A stretch of 64,000 nucleotides of DNA from CAWGJF01 sp963715745 (GTDB lineage Bacteria; Bacteroidota; Ignavibacteria; Ignavibacteriales; Ignavibacteriaceae). The stretch is from contig OY970271.1 of NCBI GenBank assembly GCA_963715745.1, positions 186,001-250,000 of the forward strand, in the 5' to 3' direction. Numbering within the stretch: position 1 is the first letter of the stretch; each line of letters opens with the position of its first letter. The position numbers and the translations under genes are program-made. Below are positions 26,728-36,075 of the stretch, piece after piece. The notes under the pieces were generated by a model. It was not told the DNA's origin. It was given only the letters and a program-made list of their open reading frames with translations, and did no database searches.

Positions 26728-27723
26728 TCATTCAAAAATTAAAATTCTGTTGTATATAAAGTCGAATGAAAAAGTTTTTGATTCGGTTTTCTGTTCGATA
26801 TATTCAGCTACTTTCTCTAATCGCTTTGGAATTGAAAGGATTTTCTCCTGTGCTTTCTGAGCAAGATCACTTAATCCGCTCATAAGTTCAATTTCCCAGA
26901 ATTTAATTGCTTCCTCGACTATTTTTTTATAATCACGCGGACCATAAATTCCAACTCTTCTTACAACATCGGCCATCTCACGGAAGTTAGGCATCGAGTT
27001 TCCGGGCATATCTATTGCCGGCATTACCGTTGCTGCAGATTGAAGCGCCTGTTCGGGATCAATCTTTAATATCTCTTTAAAAACATTTCTATAAAACGTA
27101 TAATGTTTGGCTTCATCAGCTGCGATGCTGCTTAAAATTCCATTTAGCATAGGTTCATCGTCCCCAACTAATTTGCCAGTATTTTTATGCGATACCTGTG
27201 TTGCCCGTTCCTGCAAAGTTGTATAAACAAATACACGGTAAGGATCTTTATCCCAGTCAGGATTAAACCCGCTTTCAATATAATGATACTGCATCATTTC
27301 AATTTCTTTAAAGCTGAATAATCGTCCGTCGCGTGCATAATCTCTTAATATACAACCATGCCTGTCTTCTTCCGCTGTCCACATATTATTCCATTTCGAC
27401 CAGAAACTTTTATCACCAAGATATTGAGCAATAAGTCTGTGAAAATGTGGAAGTCCTTCTTCAGTCAAAAGATTTAAAGCAGAAGCAACACGAACACTGT
27501 CCTTAATTCCCCTAACTCTTTCACGTAGTTTTTGAAGATTGCTTTCTTTATCATCATTCATTTTTTCATCAGCAGGCAGATAGTCAGAAGAAAACCACAA
27601 ATTTCTTTTTGCAACGTGTGTTCCGATCCATTCCTTAACTTTCGATTCAAGATGTTTAAGCACTTCCGTTTTACTTTTCGTTTCTTTTATTTCTGTGTTT
27701 TCTAAAGGAATTACAATTTCCAT
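26728..27723 (-). CDS. Acyl-[acyl-carrier-protein] desaturase (soluble ferritin-like)
   Basis: The 331-residue di-iron enzyme of the stearoyl-ACP desaturase family has the two signature carboxylate/His motifs, EEDRHG (about 117-122) and DEAKHYTFYR (about 204-213), plus KNTGKLVGDDEPML between them. It desaturates acyl chains on acyl carrier protein and needs O2 and ferredoxin. Such enzymes are typical of plants, mycobacteria and some Bacteroidota relatives. It is upstream of a membrane desaturase of a different fold. An ATP-grasp gene lies 216 bp upstream on the same strand, with no visible gene between. Confidence 0.88.
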   Translation of the reverse strand: MEIVIPLENTEIKETKSKTEVLKHLESKVKEWIGTHVAKRNLWFSSDYLPADEKMNDDKESNLQKLRERVRGIKDSVRVASALNLLTEEGLPHFHRLIAQYLGDKSFWSKWNNMWTAEEDRHGCILRDYARDGRLFSFKEIEMMQYHYIESGFNPDWDKDPYRVFVYTTLQERATQVSHKNTGKLVGDDEPMLNGILSSIAADEAKHYTFYRNVFKEILKIDPEQALQSAATVMPAIDMPGNSMPNFREMADVVRRVGIYGPRDYKKIVEEAIKFWEIELMSGLSDLAQKAQEKILSIPKRLEKVAEYIEQKTESKTFSFDFIYNRILIFE

Positions 27724-27939
27724 TCTTGATTTACATTCGTTACTAAAATAGTATTATATCGTTTTTCTCTTCACGCAGGAATTACTCATACACGATGAGA
27801 ATATCGGGGATTGTTCAGAGACATGTAAAGTTTATGAGTTCTGAACCAATAATAGGTATGTTATTGATCAATCAAAAGAAAATTATTTAAGAAAAAGGGG
27901 GTTTTACAATTAATTTACAATCTAATCTGCAAAAAGCTG

Positions 27940-29154
27940 CTAGTCACCCGGCTTTTCCTTCATTGGCGCTGAGGTAAAGAATTCGTTATAAAATCTTTGT
28001 GTATAATTATTAATTAATTCCTCTACCCTTCTAAAGCTTTGTGATTTTACAATCAGACCGGCATGATATGCCTTATTCAATCGCCATATAATTTCAGGAT
28101 CGTTATAAGAAGAAAGATCAGGGTATTCCTGCTTTGCAAGTGAGGTAATTATTCCGGCATAATCATTTTTAACTTCAGGATATTTGTAATCGCCTTCTCC
28201 TCTTAAAATTTCGATCTTTGCCCACTCCCTCCATAAATTAATTCCAGACGCGGCAAGGACAAGTTCAGAAAGATTTGCGCCTCCGACTCTCGCAGATGTT
28301 TCAAGAAAATAAAAACTGCCATCTTCATCCGCCTCAATAAATTCTGTATGAGAAACTCCTCTTAGCAATCCTAATACTTTCAGAAGTCTTTCATTCAATT
28401 CAAGCAGCTTACGTTCTTTCTCGGAACCGTGTTCAACTGTTCTGCTGGAAAATACTCTTCCTTCATGAGCAACTTCAAACGGCGGCTTTCCATATTGGCT
28501 TGCTATTGCAAATCTTATTTCATTTTCATAAATAATAGAATCAACATGATAAATGTTACCGGGAATAAATCTTTCCATTAAAAAGAATGACTGCTCATCG
28601 CCTAGCTTGTTAATTCTTTCCCTCATTTCATTTTCGTTATTTACTTTTTTTAATCCATGTGCACCAGCTAACATTCTTGGTTTTATAATAAAAGGGAATT
28701 TAACCCGCTTGCTGAAATCATTAATTGCATCATGATTTAGAACGTGAAGAAATTCCGGGACAGGAATATTTTTTTCTTTAGCACGCATTCTCATTGCAAG
28801 TTTGTCGCGGAAATATCTTGCGGTTGTATCGCCCATTCCCGGCACACGTAAATGCTCACGAAGTGCGGCAGCTTTTTCAACATCAAAATCATCGAGAGCA
28901 ATTATCCTGTCTATTTTTTCTTTTCTGGCAAGAAAACTGACTCCATAAATAACATCACGCAGATTCCAGTCCTTATTTTTATCAGGGATATAAAAAATTT
29001 CATCAATTGCTTCCTTAGGCCAGGGTGAATTTTCAAGACTTTTAGATGTTAACAAAAGCACACGGTGCCCTTGCTCTTTACACTCACGCATAAAGTCGTG
29101 CCCTTTTTCATACGACGAGACACAAAGAAACGTGATTTTATTTTTAGCATTCAT
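27940..29154 (-). CDS. ATP-grasp carboxylate-amine ligase-like protein
   Basis: The 404-residue protein has an N-terminal pre-ATP-grasp domain (about 1-105), then the ATP-grasp fold with FPFIIKPRMLAGAHGLKKV (about 155-173), FLMERFIPGNIYHVDSII and the metal-binding FYFLETSARVGGANLSE. The family makes peptide-like amide bonds or acyl phosphates; the substrate cannot be deduced. It is followed by a C-terminal extension of about 90 residues. No partner gene of a known pathway lies beside it. Terminator 29277-29312 separates it from the upstream lipoprotein gene, so it is probably transcribed alone. Confidence 0.75.
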   Translation of the reverse strand: MNAKNKITFLCVSSYEKGHDFMRECKEQGHRVLLLTSKSLENSPWPKEAIDEIFYIPDKNKDWNLRDVIYGVSFLARKEKIDRIIALDDFDVEKAAALREHLRVPGMGDTTARYFRDKLAMRMRAKEKNIPVPEFLHVLNHDAINDFSKRVKFPFIIKPRMLAGAHGLKKVNNENEMRERINKLGDEQSFFLMERFIPGNIYHVDSIIYENEIRFAIASQYGKPPFEVAHEGRVFSSRTVEHGSEKERKLLELNERLLKVLGLLRGVSHTEFIEADEDGSFYFLETSARVGGANLSELVLAASGINLWREWAKIEILRGEGDYKYPEVKNDYAGIITSLAKQEYPDLSSYNDPEIIWRLNKAYHAGLIVKSQSFRRVEELINNYTQRFYNEFFTSAPMKEKPGD

Positions 29155-29276
29155 AGTATGTCCTGGTTAAAGATGTGGTGCTTTCTCCCAAAGGGATGGC
29201 TTTGCCAAATTGGTTTCTGGAAGTTTAAGAGGAAAAGATGAAAGAAGCAAATTCAATTTGAACTGTATAAACCATT

Positions 29277-29312
29277 TTAAAAAAGTCCCGCAACAAAGGC
29301 GGGACTTTTAAA
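29277..29312 (-). terminator. Strong hairpin terminator after the ScyD-like gene
   Basis: An 11-bp perfect stem AAAAGTCCCGC/GCGGGACTTTT with a 7-nt loop and flanking A/T runs, so it can act in both directions. It lies about 70 bp past the stop of the minus-strand lipoprotein gene and before the ATP-grasp start. Confidence 0.85.
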
Positions 29313-29381
29313 TAATAAAATTATTTCATTTATAAGTTTTCAAATCAGCGTAAATAAAACATAATAACGAGAACTTTTAAA

Positions 29382-30521
29382 TCAATGAAAAGCCACTTTT
29401 AATATTTCACCGAACCCTGGAACTGCAGGACCGAAACCCTTATTAGAAACATAAAGTGCACCATCAGTTCCTAAAGTCATTCCTGTAGGGAAAAATAAAC
29501 TATCTGCAATAACTTCCTGCTGACCGGATGGCTGAATTCGTACTATTTTTCCAGTATTGGGTGTGGGTTCGCCTGCTTCTGTAGACATTTCCAGAACGTA
29601 CATCCTATCGTGATTATCAAATACTAAACCAAGAACAGTCGTCAACCCGCTCTCACGTATTTGGATGTGTCCGCTTGGAGTAACTTTAAAGATATTTGAA
29701 CTGCCTGGTACTATTGGAAACGTATTTAGATTGCCAATATAAAAATTCCCATGATAAGCTATTGCAGTCGGAACAATATGCCCTTGTGTAGCAGAAACAT
29801 CTATTACACGGCTGATATTTCCGTTTGTTGTTACTTTTACTATTTCACCATGATTGGGTTCAACTGCATAGAGCTTGCCACGTACGTTAATCATACTATA
29901 CCAAGTGCCGTCAGGTTCATAATCATCTTCTTCAGGATTTGCAACAGGATGATTTAACGACCAATCGCTTAAGTCTGCAATCAACTGCATTGTACCGTTG
30001 TTATTGACTTTAAAAATACCATTCGGATTATTTGGGAATCCGTGCGAGCAACCTGCACCTCCAATCAAAGCATATAGTGTATTACCTATAAAAGTCACAT
30101 CTGCAACTCCGCTAACTAGTCCGCCCGTTCCCGGGCTGGTTTGACTTGAAGGCAGATTTTCAACAATTCGTGTAACAATTCCTGTAGGACTTACTTTGGA
30201 TATACTCGCAGTAAAGTCACCGGTATATGGTCCAATAGGAGGTATTACCTGATCGCAAGAACCAGATGATGAGTTTGTTCCGCCAAGACCACCTTCTGCA
30301 ACATACAGAAAACCATCGGGACCAAACTCAAGTCCGCGAGGATTATTTAGTCCTGTTGCAAATACAGTCACCGTAGCCTGATGACCACCACCTTTTTTAT
30401 CAAGTGTTTGCGATTTATCGAGCGTGCTTTCTGTTGGAGTGCTTGTTTTGTCACTGCACGAATAAATGAGGAGAAACATCAGGGTTAGTGTAATTAAAAA
30501 AATTATTGATTTCTTTTTCAT
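29382..30521 (-). CDS. ScyD/ScyE-family beta-propeller lipoprotein
   Basis: The 379-residue protein has a lipoprotein signal (LLIYSC, Cys near 22) and a low-complexity linker. A propeller follows with NHL/SMP-30-like blades (FATGLNNPRGLEFGPDGFLYVAEGG; VADVTFIGNTLYALIGG; FFPTGMTLGTDGALYVSNKG). Proteins named ScyD/ScyE occur near scytonemin genes in cyanobacteria, but members elsewhere have no proven role. The signal places it in the outer or inner membrane facing the periplasm or outside. No neighbouring gene suggests its substrate. Confidence 0.72.
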   Translation of the reverse strand: MKKKSIIFLITLTLMFLLIYSCSDKTSTPTESTLDKSQTLDKKGGGHQATVTVFATGLNNPRGLEFGPDGFLYVAEGGLGGTNSSSGSCDQVIPPIGPYTGDFTASISKVSPTGIVTRIVENLPSSQTSPGTGGLVSGVADVTFIGNTLYALIGGAGCSHGFPNNPNGIFKVNNNGTMQLIADLSDWSLNHPVANPEEDDYEPDGTWYSMINVRGKLYAVEPNHGEIVKVTTNGNISRVIDVSATQGHIVPTAIAYHGNFYIGNLNTFPIVPGSSNIFKVTPSGHIQIRESGLTTVLGLVFDNHDRMYVLEMSTEAGEPTPNTGKIVRIQPSGQQEVIADSLFFPTGMTLGTDGALYVSNKGFGPAVPGFGEILKVAFH

Positions 30522-30636
30522 TGCAATATCCTTCTAAATTAAAGTGTTAATTTCTCTTTTAATAATATTTGAAAAAACTAACTTGATGACATCGTAATAG
30601 TAATAATACGAAGTTCATAAAATTTTAATTTAACTT

Positions 30637-31110
30637 TTAGGCAAGAGATGGTGGGCTTTTATTAATCAACAACACTATCTTGTAGATGGTAATGTGCAGA
30701 AGTTTGAAAATGGGGAAATAAACTTTGCTTTTAAGATCAAAACAAAAAGAAATTATTGAACAATCATTGTTCGAATCATCTTCATTTATGGCAACAGTTG
30801 TTTGATCTTTTTCAACTCTAATTGATTTTCTTATATGCGCCACGTTAAATAAATATGAGTTTGAATTGCTAATCGCTTTAGAAAATGAATTAGAAAAAAC
30901 TGGCAATCGATAATCATCATCCGCTTTTCGATTATTTATATCAGATGAGTATAAGCATTGAATAAAATTCCCCGGTTTGTTGGTAATAGTCGTCCATTGA
31001 TTTGGAATACCCGGTTGAGGGAATAAGAACAAAATGACGGTAAAAAAAATTCTATCTATCCAGGTAATCAATAAATATTTAAGTATTAATTTGAATATGA
31101 GATCTTTCAT
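30637..31110 (-). CDS. Hypothetical membrane-anchored small protein (uncertain)
   Basis: This is a 157-residue frame with one N-terminal hydrophobic segment (KYLLITWIDRIFFTVILFLFP) and a polar middle. It ends in LKSKVYFPIFKLLHITIYKI followed by NKSPPSLA. No Shine-Dalgarno is visible before the ATG and no family is recognised. A shorter open frame on the opposite strand covers its end, so it may be spurious. The C-terminal pattern resembles small exported proteins found near metal-efflux genes in related bacteria, from memory only. Confidence 0.35.
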   Translation of the reverse strand: MKDLIFKLILKYLLITWIDRIFFTVILFLFPQPGIPNQWTTITNKPGNFIQCLYSSDINNRKADDDYRLPVFSNSFSKAISNSNSYLFNVAHIRKSIRVEKDQTTVAINEDDSNNDCSIISFCFDLKSKVYFPIFKLLHITIYKIVLLINKSPPSLA

Positions 31111-31406
31111 TGCTAAAGATTTTGCAAGAACTTAATTACTTTGAAATATTTTTAACTTACAAAATTACGCCTGATACAAAAACTCAAATGAGAATTGCAA
31201 CAACGCTTAAGGAGTGCGGGTAATAAGAAGATTTAGGTGATAGTTTATTTAGACTATATAACCTTCCTTAAGTAGTAGATATTTAGCCTGGAATAAACAT
31301 GGAATTTTTTTTAATTAAAATCAATATGGAGTTGCTTGTTACAAGCAAACAAAATGCCCTGCCATTTTCCAGGCAGGGCTATTTAAAAGAAAGTTTTAAA
31401 AGATTC
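31111..31406. other. Intergenic region, 296 bp
   Basis: No supported gene. Its right end holds the Kelch-gene terminator (31351-31386); the remainder is AT-rich with no other structure that I could support. Confidence 0.5.
31351..31386 (-). terminator. Rho-independent terminator of the Kelch/T9SS gene
   Basis: On the minus strand, stem GCCCTGCC/GGCAGGGC (plus 31356-31363 and 31372-31379) with an 8-nt loop is followed by ATTTTGTTTG. It lies 28 bp after the stop. Confidence 0.85.
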
Positions 31407-32996
31407 TTACTTCATTAACAACATCTTTTTTGTCTCTACAAAACTTCCTGCTTGTAAATGGTATAAATAAATTCCACTTGATAAATTGGTCGCTCTAAAA
31501 TTCACTTCATAACTTCCTGTGGATTTCTCTTCGTTCACCAATGTTGCAATTTCGTTTCCAAGAGCGTCATAAACCTTTAGATTTACGAATGAAGAATTTG
31601 GAACCTGGAAGCTAATAATTGTTGATGGATTAAATGGATTGGGATAGTTTTGCTCAAGTCTGAACTCTGACGGCAAGCCAATTTCTGCTTCAACAACATT
31701 AGAGTATTCAAAACTGCCATCGTAATCAATTTGTTTTAAACGATAATAATATTTACCGCTACTAATCATATTATCTGAATAATTGTAGCTCCTGGGCTCA
31801 GTTGAAGTTCCCGATCCGGGAACAAAACCAATTTGTGAAAAATTCTGATTGTCTTCGCTTCTTTCAATTTCAAAACCGGAGTTGTTTGTCTCTGTTACTG
31901 TCTGCCAGTTTAGTAAAACAACATTTCCGGAAACAGAAGCACTGAATGAAGTGAGTTCAACCGGAACAAATCCGCCATCACCATTCCAGCAGGATGCTTG
32001 GTAATTTGTCGAAGATCCTCCTTCGTTACCGCCGCCAAAGAAAACCTTTGATAGTGAAGGAAGATAAAATGCAAGGGCAAGACCTCTTATTGCCGGAGTG
32101 TCGCTGTCATAAGTCCAGGTATTTGCTGCTATATCATAATAAAATATTTTAGGGTTTGCGGGGTAAGTTGTATAACCACCACCTGAACCAACAAGAACGA
32201 CCTGGTTGCCTACTACAGTAGTAGTCCATTTACAGAAATTAACGGCTTCAGGCAGTGGGGCAATTGAGCTCCAGGTATCGGTTGCAATATCATATTTAAC
32301 ACATTCAGTTTGATCACCACCTGTAGGAACAAGTCCGCCTATTAAATATAGATATCCATTATGATAAACCAGACCGGGATATCTCTTTATTATAGTTGTT
32401 GGTGTTAATGTTGACCAGGAATTGCCGGAGATGCTGTACCGTGATAAAAAGGATTCCGGTGTTGTAGAACTATAGTTTGAACTATGAACATATATATAAT
32501 CTCCACCATCCCACGTTGCAGAGTTTTGAGCATTCATAATATCAGTAGGACCTCCGGTTAATGCAGTCCAGCTACCTGTACCCGTTCCATCGGGTGTGAA
32601 TTTTTCCATTACCGATACAGATCCTGTACCTGATATTTTATAAAGTTCCCCGCCTGCAACAACAAACCCGCAGTTGTAACCGGGGGAGTTTGGGACTGTA
32701 GAGGCACTCCAGGTATTTGTGGAAATTTTATATGCTGCAGCCATACTTGAATTTGCCTGGCCGCAGAAAACATAAACAAAATCTCCAATTGTACCTCCAA
32801 TTGATCTTCCAAATGGTTCAGGTGCATCCGGAAGACTTGTCCAGCCCAGTGTGATGTGTGAAACATGGTAATTTGTCTCTGTTGTATTAATTCCATCGCC
32901 ATTTTCTTCAATATACTGTTGGGAAAAGTTATTCTGCGAATATAGGAATGAAGTAAAAAAAACCGAAAGTGCCACACTAAGTATAACTTTAAACAT
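31407..32996 (-). CDS. Secreted Kelch-repeat protein with T9SS type A sorting domain
   Basis: From the ATG at 32996 (AGGAGG 4 bp upstream) the protein has 529 residues. An in-frame ATG 28 codons earlier lacks an RBS, and the extra residues precede the signal peptide. The signal peptide is MFKVILSVALSVFFTSFLYSQ. Residues about 45-360 contain Kelch-type blades (GGTIGDFVYVFCGQ; YHNGYLYLIGGLVPTGG; VVGNQVVLVGSGGG; KVFFGGG). A fibronectin-like domain (VELTSFSASVSGNVVLLNW) and the C-terminal sorting signal YPNPFNPSTIISFQVP ... SGIYLYHLQAGSF follow. T9SS exports such proteins to the cell surface. Function is unknown beyond binding-type propeller. Confidence 0.85.
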   Translation of the reverse strand: MFKVILSVALSVFFTSFLYSQNNFSQQYIEENGDGINTTETNYHVSHITLGWTSLPDAPEPFGRSIGGTIGDFVYVFCGQANSSMAAAYKISTNTWSASTVPNSPGYNCGFVVAGGELYKISGTGSVSVMEKFTPDGTGTGSWTALTGGPTDIMNAQNSATWDGGDYIYVHSSNYSSTTPESFLSRYSISGNSWSTLTPTTIIKRYPGLVYHNGYLYLIGGLVPTGGDQTECVKYDIATDTWSSIAPLPEAVNFCKWTTTVVGNQVVLVGSGGGYTTYPANPKIFYYDIAANTWTYDSDTPAIRGLALAFYLPSLSKVFFGGGNEGGSSTNYQASCWNGDGGFVPVELTSFSASVSGNVVLLNWQTVTETNNSGFEIERSEDNQNFSQIGFVPGSGTSTEPRSYNYSDNMISSGKYYYRLKQIDYDGSFEYSNVVEAEIGLPSEFRLEQNYPNPFNPSTIISFQVPNSSFVNLKVYDALGNEIATLVNEEKSTGSYEVNFRATNLSSGIYLYHLQAGSFVETKKMLLMK

Positions 32997-33221
32997 AAAT
33001 CCTCCTTGCTTGTGGATATTGATAAATTTTTTACAAAAGGTAATTGTATTAAACCTACCACAAATTAGTTTAATGTGCAATTATAAAAAGGGAAAGTTAA
33101 TATTTGCTGAAAGTGAACTGTTAAGATTCCATATGAAATCACCAAAGTTGTATAAAAGAAGGAAAACCAAACCGGTGATTTATTTGTTTCCCTTCTCTTA
33201 TATAGGAGAGAGGATGAAAAA

Positions 33222-34097
33222 TTATTTCATCAGTACAAGTTTTTTTGTTTCTGAAAATTCTCCGGCTATTAACCTGTAAAAATATATTCCGCTTGAAAGT
33301 TTGGATGCATTGAATTCAATTTCATATTCTCCCGCTGGTCTTTCTTCGTTAACTAAAGTTGCTACTTCATTTCCAAGGATATCATAAACTTTCAAAGTAA
33401 CAGTGCTTCTTTGTGGAATAGAGTACCGAATATTTGTAACAGGATTAAATGGGTTTGGATAATTTTTCTTTAACGCAAACTCATTCACCAAACTTTTCCC
33501 ATCAGAATCTACATTAGTTATGCTCTCAGGATCTGCGAATGCAAAAATTCCAACATCGTGAACATTGTTTGCTTCCATATAATTTTCACTTGTGTTAACC
33601 GCGCCACCCACATAAATCCAGCCATCATTAGTTAATCTTACTAACTTCAAATTGCTTTCATTAATCCCCTGAATATCATCATCAGAATAATAGAGTCTTA
33701 AAGAAGCATTGTAGGAAGAATTAGACCCGGCGTTTTGTGGAGTAACTGATATTTCATAAAATCGACTTGACACACCGGAAGCAATAAATGAATCTTTAAA
33801 TAAACTGGCAGGAATACTATCAGTATAAACAACAGCATCAACTGCGATCATGCAGAAGTCTCCCAAATCATTAAAATTTATAAATCCATTATTCCATATA
33901 TCATCGACAATATAAAATGGAACATTCTGCTGGAAAGGATCATTGTGGTATCCTACAGCTATGAAGTCGCTCGGAACACCTGTTTCTCCGGTTAAAATAA
34001 TTCTTCCGCTGGGTTGGATATGAATGTCTCTGGCAATATCAAACATAGATGAGATAGCAGTAATAACTGACCCACCATTACCAAAGAAATTATAAAT
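33222..34097 (-). pseudogene. 5'-truncated T9SS cargo gene with a delta-60-like repeat remnant
   Basis: The frame ends with a full T9SS type A domain (YPNPFNPVTNIRYSIP ... LSSGIYFYRLIAGEFSETKKLVLMK). Its N-terminus reads IYNFFGNGGSVITAISS then RDIHIQPSGRIILTGETG, the shape of a delta-60/beta-propeller repeat, so it starts in mid-domain with no signal peptide. The first Met (34046) has no RBS. Upstream, the same frame continues to an ATG at 34205 but is broken by TAA (34098-34100) and TAG (34134-34136). A secreted T9SS protein needs a signal peptide, so this is probably a decayed gene. Alternatively an undetected frameshift joins it to a signal-like stretch in another frame (MNLFYKFIISLVMVGQLLLL, near 34114). 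Confidence 0.6.
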
Positions 34098-34299
34098 TTA
34101 TAAAATAAATTCATATTGAATATTAAATCCGTTCTAAACCTGATTACCTGTTGATGCCGGTGTAAAAATATAACTAAAGTCAACAAAACTTGAACTTAAT
34201 GTCATACGATTATCGAATGATTTCTGAGAGAATTTTACCTCCAAACAAAGGGAACATTTCATTAAATTGAAGAATTAAATCTTATTATATAATTATTAT

Positions 34300-35679
34300 A
34301 TGGCCGAAGGGAAAAAAATAGCTGTAATTGGCGCCGGAATTTCAGGACTGACCTCCGCTTACCTTTTAAATAAAGAAGGCTTTGAAGTTACAGTTCTTGA
34401 ATCAAAGGATAAAGTCGGAGGATCAATTGAGAGCATTTCGGAAAACGGTTTTCTTTTTGATCGAGGACCAAACAGCGCTCTTGAAACAACTCCAATTATT
34501 TCTCAACTAGTTGATGAATTAAATCTCAAAGATGAATTTGTGTATGCAAACAAACAGGGCAATAAAAGATATATTTTAAAAAATAATGAGCTCTATGCAT
34601 TACCAATGTCTCCCCCTGCATTTATTAAATCAAAATTATTTTCAGGAAAAGCAAAATTAAGATTGATGGCAGAACCATTCATCGGAAGATCAAAAGATGG
34701 TTACTATCAAAGTATTGCAGAATTTGTTACAAGAAGACTCGGCAAAGAATTCCTGGATTATGCAATCAATCCGTTCGTTGCCGGTGTTTATGCAGGAAGA
34801 CCCGAAGAGCTAAGCGTTAAATCCTCTTTTCCAAAACTTTATGCGTTGGAAGAAGAATACGGCGGACTAATTGTCGGAACAATGAGAAGCATTCGTAAAA
34901 GAAAAAAGCGTGCGGAACAATCAAAGCAAAGTGCAAAGATGCTTTCATTCAAAAGTGGAATGAAAGTTCTACCTGAAGCAATCAAGAATTTTCTTGGTGA
35001 TCGAGTAAAAATAAATGCGGAAGTTGTTTCTATTAAAAAAACTTCTGATAATAAATATGGTGTAACTTATAAACAGGAAGGACAATCCATTTCTATACTT
35101 TGTGATGTTGTGCTTTCGACAGTTCCTGCTTATAAAGCCTCAGAGCTTTTCGGACACTTTGATGAAAAACTTTCTGAACATTTAAATAAAATTTATTATC
35201 CGCCGGTTTTAGTTTATTATCTTGTTTATAAAAAAGAAAATATTGGTCAGCCTTTAGATGGATTCGGATTTTTGATTCCGGAAAAAGAAAAGAAATCTTT
35301 TCTGGGTGCAATCTGGAGCTCAGTAATTTTCCCTGGAAGATCAGATAATGAGCACGCTTCATTCACACTTTTTATAGGTGGATCAAGAAATCCGGATTTT
35401 ATTTTTGAAGATGAAGAAAGTATACTCTCAAGGGTTAGAAACGAATTCGAAGAATTGATGAAAATTAAAGGTCAGCCTGTTTATTCATCAAAAAGGATGT
35501 GGGAAAAGGCAATCCCGCAATACAGACTTGGTTATGTTGAACACGAAAATTACATTGATCATTTTGAAAAAGACAATAGGGGAATAATTTTAAGTGGTAA
35601 TTACCGCGGCGGTATTTCTGTTGGTGATTGCATTAAAAATGCCGGAGAAGTTGTGAAGAAAATTAAAAATTTACAATGA
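34300..35679 (+). CDS. hemG: Protoporphyrinogen oxidase, HemY/HemG FAD type
   Basis: The 459-residue flavoprotein oxidises protoporphyrinogen IX to protoporphyrin IX. It has an N-terminal FAD-binding motif KIAVIGAGISGLTSAYLL (residues 6-23), GGSIESI, the FLFDRGPNSALET substrate-side segment, and a C-terminal GNYRGGISVGDCIKNA that closes the FAD site. This type normally uses O2 or another acceptor. The stop codon TGA (35677) lies inside a 7-bp repeat array that also carries the start of the next gene. Neighbours hemB and the far hem cluster support the role. Confidence 0.92.
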   Translation: MAEGKKIAVIGAGISGLTSAYLLNKEGFEVTVLESKDKVGGSIESISENGFLFDRGPNSALETTPIISQLVDELNLKDEFVYANKQGNKRYILKNNELYALPMSPPAFIKSKLFSGKAKLRLMAEPFIGRSKDGYYQSIAEFVTRRLGKEFLDYAINPFVAGVYAGRPEELSVKSSFPKLYALEEEYGGLIVGTMRSIRKRKKRAEQSKQSAKMLSFKSGMKVLPEAIKNFLGDRVKINAEVVSIKKTSDNKYGVTYKQEGQSISILCDVVLSTVPAYKASELFGHFDEKLSEHLNKIYYPPVLVYYLVYKKENIGQPLDGFGFLIPEKEKKSFLGAIWSSVIFPGRSDNEHASFTLFIGGSRNPDFIFEDEESILSRVRNEFEELMKIKGQPVYSSKRMWEKAIPQYRLGYVEHENYIDHFEKDNRGIILSGNYRGGISVGDCIKNAGEVVKKIKNLQ

Positions 35680-35692
35680 ACAATTAACAATG
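35672..35692 (+). repeat. Left heptamer array of the four-helix-bundle cassette
   Basis: Three tandem 7-mers TACAATG, AACAATT and AACAATG. They contain the hemG stop TGA (35677-35679) and the start ATG (35690-35692) of the four-helix-bundle gene. An inverted array lies at 36076-36107. Confidence 0.85.
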
Positions 35693-36070
35693 AGTTTTAA
35701 AGTATTTGAAAAAACACAGCCGTATGGGAATGCAGTTCTTGAAAAGAGCTTTAAATTTTCTATTAGGATAATAAAATTATTCAAACATATAAAACAAACT
35801 GATCGGGATATCGAACCATTATTAAAGCAAGTATTAAGGTCCGGAACTTCAGTTGGAGCAAATATTACAGAAGCTCAGGGAGCAATAACTAAAAAAGATT
35901 TTATAAATAAATTACATATAGCTTTAAAAGAAGCGCGTGAGACAGAATATTGGTTAGAATTACTAGAAGCAACAGATCACATTACAAAAGATGAGTTTAA
36001 AAGTATTAATACAGATTCTAAAGAAATTATAAAACTTCTTACTTCGATCCTTAAAAGTTTAAAATCATGA
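35690..36070 (+). CDS. Four-helix-bundle protein (S23/IVP family)
   Basis: The 126-residue helical protein of the S23/23S-rRNA-intervening-sequence family has NAVLEKSFKFSIRIIKLF, the conserved QVLRSGTSVGANITEAQGA (about 46-64) and KLHIALKEARETEYWLELL. Family members first appeared in insertions within 23S rRNA genes but are scattered widely in chromosomes. Function is unknown, perhaps nucleic-acid binding. This gene separates hemG and hemB and is bracketed by inverted arrays of 7-bp repeats, which provide its start codon. This suggests a mobile or foreign cassette placed in a hem transcript. Confidence 0.85.
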   Translation: MSFKVFEKTQPYGNAVLEKSFKFSIRIIKLFKHIKQTDRDIEPLLKQVLRSGTSVGANITEAQGAITKKDFINKLHIALKEARETEYWLELLEATDHITKDEFKSINTDSKEIIKLLTSILKSLKS

Positions 36071-36075
36071 TCTGA

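Noticed and set aside
32997..33080. Longer N-terminus for the Kelch/T9SS protein
   Set aside because: The added 28 residues precede a good signal peptide, and AGGAGG marks the internal ATG.
33992..34186. 64-residue minus-strand ORF with a signal-like stretch
   Set aside because: It overlaps the propeller frame of the T9SS fragment and its hydrophobic part may be frame-shifted coding DNA; kept only as a note under the pseudogene.
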